Positions 7,007-9,153 of a stretch of DNA of 9,153 nucleotides are shown piece by piece. The DNA comes from JAGMDK01 sp023128695. GTDB lineage: Bacteria > Planctomycetota > Phycisphaerae > UBA1845 > Fen-1342. Location: assembly GCA_030628805.1 (NCBI GenBank), contig DAOVQG010000193.1, positions 1 to 9,153 of the forward strand, written 5' to 3'. Below the pieces are notes generated by a model, which saw nothing but the letters and a program-made list of their open reading frames with translations, was not told the DNA's origin and made no database searches. Every line of letters starts with the position of its first letter. Position 1 is the first letter of the stretch. Made by a program: the position numbers and the translations under genes.

Positions 7007-7169
7007 TAGTGCTCTGTCGCTCGTCAATTGATGGGCTGGTGTGCCACTGCTCTTGAGCAGTGTTTCTTAAGGATTTTGGAGCACTTGACGATATCTAGCA
7101 CTGCTCAAGAGCAGTGGCACACATTCTGATCGATACGCAACCCGTCAATTCAGCCGTGGTGAGGCACTA
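7007..7169. mobile_element. Palindromic MITE-like cassette C (163 bp)
   Basis: Left terminus 7007-7037 matches the 8947 terminus at 21 of 31 positions. Right terminus (minus strand, 7169 to 7139) matches at 24 of 31. Inside is a perfect 24-bp inverted pair, 7039-7062 and 7099-7122, each half containing the self-complementary CACTGCTC/GAGCAGTG. The right half (7096-7154, minus strand) equals 8962-9020 at 55 of 59 positions, so this cassette shares sub-terminal sequence with the insertion sequence at the right edge. The left half lacks about 14 nt between terminus and palindrome. No ORF. Confidence 0.65.
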
Positions 7170-7198
7170 GTGCTCTGGCGCGGCTCAAATACTGGATT
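7168..7198. repeat. Solitary 31-nt terminus D
   Basis: TAGTGCTCTGGC at 7168-7179 starts a sequence matching the common 31-nt terminus at 19 of 31 positions. Its TA overlaps the last TA of cassette C. I could not find a convincing partner terminus to the right, so it may be a decayed or truncated cassette. Confidence 0.4.
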
Positions 7199-7381
7199 AC
7201 CAATGTATGAACGTGCCCGATCCAGTTTCGCCAGGCCGGAGGGCAGTCGAACGGGAGTAGCCACCTCATGCTGCTCCGTGTCGCTCTGAAATGATGGAAA
7301 ACGAGGACAACCTAGTATAACTAGCAATACTAGTTAATGGACCGCGCCGCCGTGTGGGGCCGCCTTTACACATCGGTACCG
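7199..7381. other. Intergenic stretch without a recognisable gene
   Basis: I see no supported gene here. The only structure is a small inverted repeat TAACTAG (7318-7324) / CTAGTTA (7330-7336) with a 5-nt loop in an AT-rich patch. The stretch may be the interior of a decayed cassette starting at 7168. Confidence 0.4.
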
Positions 7382-7515
7382 AGCCCGCGCGGTGTCCCGC
7401 AAGAGAGGACCACAATAGATCGCGAACGACCGCGCGGGCTGAGGAACGTGGGAACGTGACAAGGTGATAAGGCTGCAATAGAGCGCGAACGACCGCGCGG
7501 GCTGAAGCCCGCGGC
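7382..7515. repeat. GC-rich hairpin repeat cluster downstream of the acetyltransferase
   Basis: A 30-nt unit occurs at 7413-7442 and 7476-7505 with 29 of 30 identical bases, each ending ACCGCGCGGGCTGA. An inverted core AGCCCGCGCGGT at 7382-7393 pairs perfectly with 7429-7440. The second copy runs into an 8-bp stem CGCGGGCT/AGCCCGCG (7496-7513) with a GA loop. It lies just past the 3' end of the minus-strand acetyltransferase, so it could end or protect that transcript. No T-run follows, so I do not call an intrinsic terminator. Confidence 0.75.
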
Positions 7516-7566
7516 TCTTCAAGGCTCTCGCGTCCCTCCTAGTCTCGCAATTTATGAAACTTGGTA

Positions 7567-8097
7567 CTAGGCCGACCCCGTGGCGGTCATCCGCAGCAAA
7601 CGCACCTGGCGTTCGTAGGCCGAGAACTTGTGCGTTTCGTAGCCGCTCGCGCGCATCCCCGCCGCCCGGTAAGCTGCTATCGCGCGCTCGTTTTCGGGAA
7701 AGACGACCAGAGTGACCTCGCGGGCCCCGTGCCGCGCGAAGGCGTGCCACAGCAGCAGGCGGGTCAGTTGTACGCCGCAGCCCTGCCCGCGCCGGGCCGG
7801 GTCCACGATCAGGTGTCCGAGCCAATAACGCCGCGGGGCGCCGAACAGGACATTTAACTCGCCGTAGCCGATCGGCTCCGCGCGGCCTCTTTCCGCCAGC
7901 AAAAAGGCTTGATGCCCGGGCACTTGCCAATTCAAGACTTCGGCGGCAGTCAACGGCGGACGAGTACGCGGCGCCAGCCAATATGCCTCCCGCGGATCGC
8001 ACACCCACGACAGCACCAACTCCGCATACCCGGGCTGAAACGGCATCAACCGACAGGCTGGGACGGTCCGCTTGTTGAGGTCTGGATTCGCGGCCAT
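7567..8097 (-). CDS. GNAT-family N-acetyltransferase
   Basis: The protein is 176 aa from the ATG at 8097-8095. Motif A is clear: LGHLIVDPARRGQGCG (93-108), with the R/Q-x-x-G-x-G acetyl-CoA pyrophosphate loop at 103-108. Motif B is the N136-ERAIAAYRAAGM helix typical of RimI-like folds. The preceding beta strand, AEPIGYGELNV, fits. The acceptor substrate cannot be told. An in-frame ATG at 8184 would add 29 residues with no domain content and would swallow a possible -10 element at 8135-8140, so I prefer 8097. Neither start has a strong ribosome-binding site. The gene is divergent from the methyltransferase at 8226, and its 3' end is followed by GC-rich hairpin repeats. Confidence 0.9.
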   Translation of the reverse strand: MAANPDLNKRTVPACRLMPFQPGYAELVLSWVCDPREAYWLAPRTRPPLTAAEVLNWQVPGHQAFLLAERGRAEPIGYGELNVLFGAPRRYWLGHLIVDPARRGQGCGVQLTRLLLWHAFARHGAREVTLVVFPENERAIAAYRAAGMRASGYETHKFSAYERQVRLLRMTATGSA

Positions 8098-8110
8098 GTT
8101 TCGCACTCTA

Positions 8111-8140
8111 GTTGCCCGTTCAGTGCAGCCATTGATAATA
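8111..8140. promoter_or_regulatory. Candidate divergent promoter with overlapping -10 elements
   Basis: The AT-rich core at 8132-8140 lies between the divergent acetyltransferase and methyltransferase genes. On the minus strand TATTAT (8140-8135) matches 5 of 6 bases of a -10, 37 nt before the ATG at 8097, without a good -35. On the plus strand GATAAT (8134-8139) follows TTGCCC (8112-8117) by 16 nt, which would give an 80-nt leader for the methyltransferase. Weak, sequence-only evidence. Confidence 0.3.
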
Positions 8141-8225
8141 ACGGCAGCGGACAGCGTCCAGCGACGCCTGGCGAGCGCATTCATGATAGCCCACGGGGCC
8201 TGTCCGTGTCACTCGAATTAAGGTC

Positions 8226-8915
8226 ATGGAGCGATTACGCGGTTATACAGTTCGGTTGGAGCGGCCGGTGGTGAGGGGGCGGACGTACGAACTGCTCGCC
8301 CCGGCCAAGGGCGAAGCACTCCTCGACGACCCCCGCGTGGTCGAACGCTTCGAGCGGGACGAATACATGCCATACTGGGCCATGCTCTGGCCGGCGGCGT
8401 TGTTGCTGGCGGACATAGTCGCAACCTGGGAGCCGGCCGCCTCACACCCCGAGCCGCCCACCGTGTTGGAACTCGGCTGCGGGCTGGGGCTCGTCGGGCT
8501 GGTCGCCGCGCGGCTCGGATATCGCGTGACGGTCTCAGATCACGACGAGGACGCGTTGGCATTCGCCCGCGAGAGTGCCCGCCGAAATGGATTACCCCCG
8601 CCGGCAACGCGTTATTTTGATTGGCGTGAGGCGCAGCAGGCCTGGCATGTCGATCGGATCGTCGCGGCCGACGTGCTCTATGAAGCGCGGAACCTGGAGC
8701 CCGTGGCGGAGTTTATTCGACAGCACCTGAACGCCGAGGGCTTCGCACTGCTCAGCGATCCGCACCGTCGCACGGCCGACTCGTTTGAACTGACCGCCCG
8801 GGCCTGCGGGTTGTCGGTCGCGGTGACGGCGGTGGAACGCTCCGACGAGGGCGGCCTTCCAATTCGCGGGCGGATTTTTCATCTCCGGCACCGGGCGACG
8901 CGATTACCTTCTTAG
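8226..8915 (+). CDS. Class I SAM-dependent methyltransferase, METTL21/Nnt1-like (Methyltransf_16 type)
   Basis: The protein is 229 aa. The SAM-binding motif I is VLELGCGLGLVGL (LELGCG at 81-86). D105 in VTVSDHDEDAL is the acidic residue expected to bind the ribose. DRIVAADVLYE (143-153) carries the D-x-LYE signature of the METTL21/ETFB-lysine methyltransferase group. YWAMLWPAALLLA before motif I matches the N-terminal conserved stretch of the same group, long annotated as 'predicted nicotinamide N-methyase' and in eukaryotes acting on protein lysines. The bacterial substrate is unknown; a protein lysine is the likelier guess. The ATG at 8226 has only AAGG 2 nt away, so initiation may be weak or start elsewhere. 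A GGAGG at 8938-8942 follows the gene just before the insertion-sequence end. Confidence 0.9.
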   Translation: MERLRGYTVRLERPVVRGRTYELLAPAKGEALLDDPRVVERFERDEYMPYWAMLWPAALLLADIVATWEPAASHPEPPTVLELGCGLGLVGLVAARLGYRVTVSDHDEDALAFARESARRNGLPPPATRYFDWREAQQAWHVDRIVAADVLYEARNLEPVAEFIRQHLNAEGFALLSDPHRRTADSFELTARACGLSVAVTAVERSDEGGLPIRGRIFHLRHRATRLPS

Positions 8916-8946
8916 CAGATTGCAGGAGGTAGACGACGGAGGAATC

Positions 8947-9153
8947 TAGTGCTCCGTCAACGCTGATTTGACGGGTTGCGTATCGATCGGGATGTGTGCC
9001 ACTGCTCTTAAGCAGTGCTAAGGAGTCGCGCATAAATAACAGTTACCAATCAACAAGGCTCGATCGCGTAGTTCCAATCGCCATGAAAGTTGGCTCGTGT
9101 CAGTTTGATGCGTGCGAGCTCGGCGCGGGAGATCTTTTCGCCCGTTGGATAAC
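8947..9153. mobile_element. One end of an insertion sequence, ISAzo13-like, truncated by the window edge
   Basis: The 31-nt terminus begins TAGTGCTCCGTCAACGCTGA at 8947. It is followed by a CACTGCT/AGCAGTG stem at 9000-9017 and then, from 9050, the 3' end of a transposase gene on the minus strand. A terminus about 100 bp beyond a transposase stop is the expected layout for an IS end. 8962-9020 is 55/59 identical to the inverted half of the palindromic cassette at 7096-7154. The far end lies outside the window. Assigning this terminus to this transposase is inference. Confidence 0.6.
9050..9153 (-). CDS. ISAzo13-family ('Rhodopirellula') transposase, C-terminal fragment
   Basis: Only the last 33 codons are in view, read on the minus strand from 9151 to the TGA at 9052-9050. 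The peptide contains YPTGEKISRAELARI and ends with FHGDWNYAIEPC. The FHG-(D/E)-WNY-(T/A)-I ending preceded by a Y-x-T/K-G-x-K-(V/I) segment is, from memory, the characteristic C-terminus of ISAzo13-type DDE transposases (Pfam DDE_Tnp_ISAZ013). The catalytic residues lie upstream, beyond the window. Codon use and GC are like the neighbours. Completeness of the gene cannot be judged. Confidence 0.75.
   Translation of the reverse strand, partial: YPTGEKISRAELARIKLTRANFHGDWNYAIEPC

Larger units (their letters stand above)
6662..7008. mobile_element. MITE-like cassette B (347 bp) carrying a 35-bp tandem array
   Basis: The left terminus 6662-6692 starts TAGTGCTCTGTCAACGCT and matches the 8947 terminus at 24 of 31 positions. 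The right terminus, read on the minus strand from 7008 to 6978, is weaker (19 of 31) but keeps the TA start, GCTC and TTGACGG in register. Inside are a five-unit array with snap-back copy and a 16-bp tandem repeat. It begins 5 nt after the stop codon of the MEMO gene. The right-end TA (7007-7008) is also the first two bases of cassette C. Mobility is inferred. Confidence 0.5.

Noticed and set aside
7145..7327. Minus-strand ORF of 60 codons between the cassettes and the acetyltransferase
   Set aside because: No motif or ribosome-binding site, and it starts or ends inside repeat termini.
8098..8184. 29-residue N-terminal extension of the acetyltransferase
   Set aside because: No domain content, no ribosome-binding site at ATG 8184, and it would cover the candidate promoter.
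7909..8274. Plus-strand ORF across the acetyltransferase and into the methyltransferase
   Set aside because: It overlaps two well-supported genes and has no recognisable motif.

Overview
This looks like chromosome of a member of the Planctomycetota. The DNA is GC-rich. It carries intergenic arrays whose spurious translation reads 'EGEAPAEP', a motif I remember as common in Pirellulales-type genomes. At the right edge is the C-terminal tail of an ISAzo13-type ('Rhodopirellula') transposase, and the first gene is a very large multidomain regulatory-looking protein. The phylum is inferred from these traits; no marker gene for taxonomy lies in the window.

Layout. (1) 160-4413, +: one giant membrane protein. 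It has a degenerate protein-kinase fold missing the catalytic Asp, four Trp-rich alpha-helical repeats, an unrecognised region, one membrane span, a Pro-rich linker, and a C-terminal degenerate formylglycine-generating-enzyme (FGE/SUMF1) fold. (2) 4414-4770: repeats, including a small inverted-repeat-bounded element (4527-4738). (3) 4776-5779: a parS-like site, a possible promoter and parB. (4) 5793-6656: a MEMO-family protein (AmmeMemoRadiSam protein B) 13 nt behind parB, probably co-transcribed. (5) 6657-7566: 910 nt without a gene, filled with repeats. These are a 35-bp tandem array with a snap-back end, a 16-bp tandem repeat, a 163-bp palindromic MITE-like element, and GC-rich hairpin repeats. 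(6) 7567-8097, -: a GNAT acetyltransferase, divergent from (7) 8226-8915, +: a METTL21/Nnt1-like class I methyltransferase. (8) 8947 to the right edge: the end of an insertion sequence with its transposase on the minus strand.

The main non-genic finding is that one 31-nt terminal sequence (starting TAGTGCTC, with TTGACGGGT near position 22) occurs at eight places. It bounds both tandem-array cassettes and the palindromic element, and also the end next to the ISAzo13-like transposase. I infer a family of non-autonomous cassettes mobilised by, or derived from, that transposase. Three of them sit head to tail and share TA dinucleotides at their junctions.

No complete pathway is present. ParB implies chromosome segregation with a ParA encoded elsewhere. 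The acetyltransferase and methyltransferase are single housekeeping-type modifiers. The giant protein is the least understood gene.
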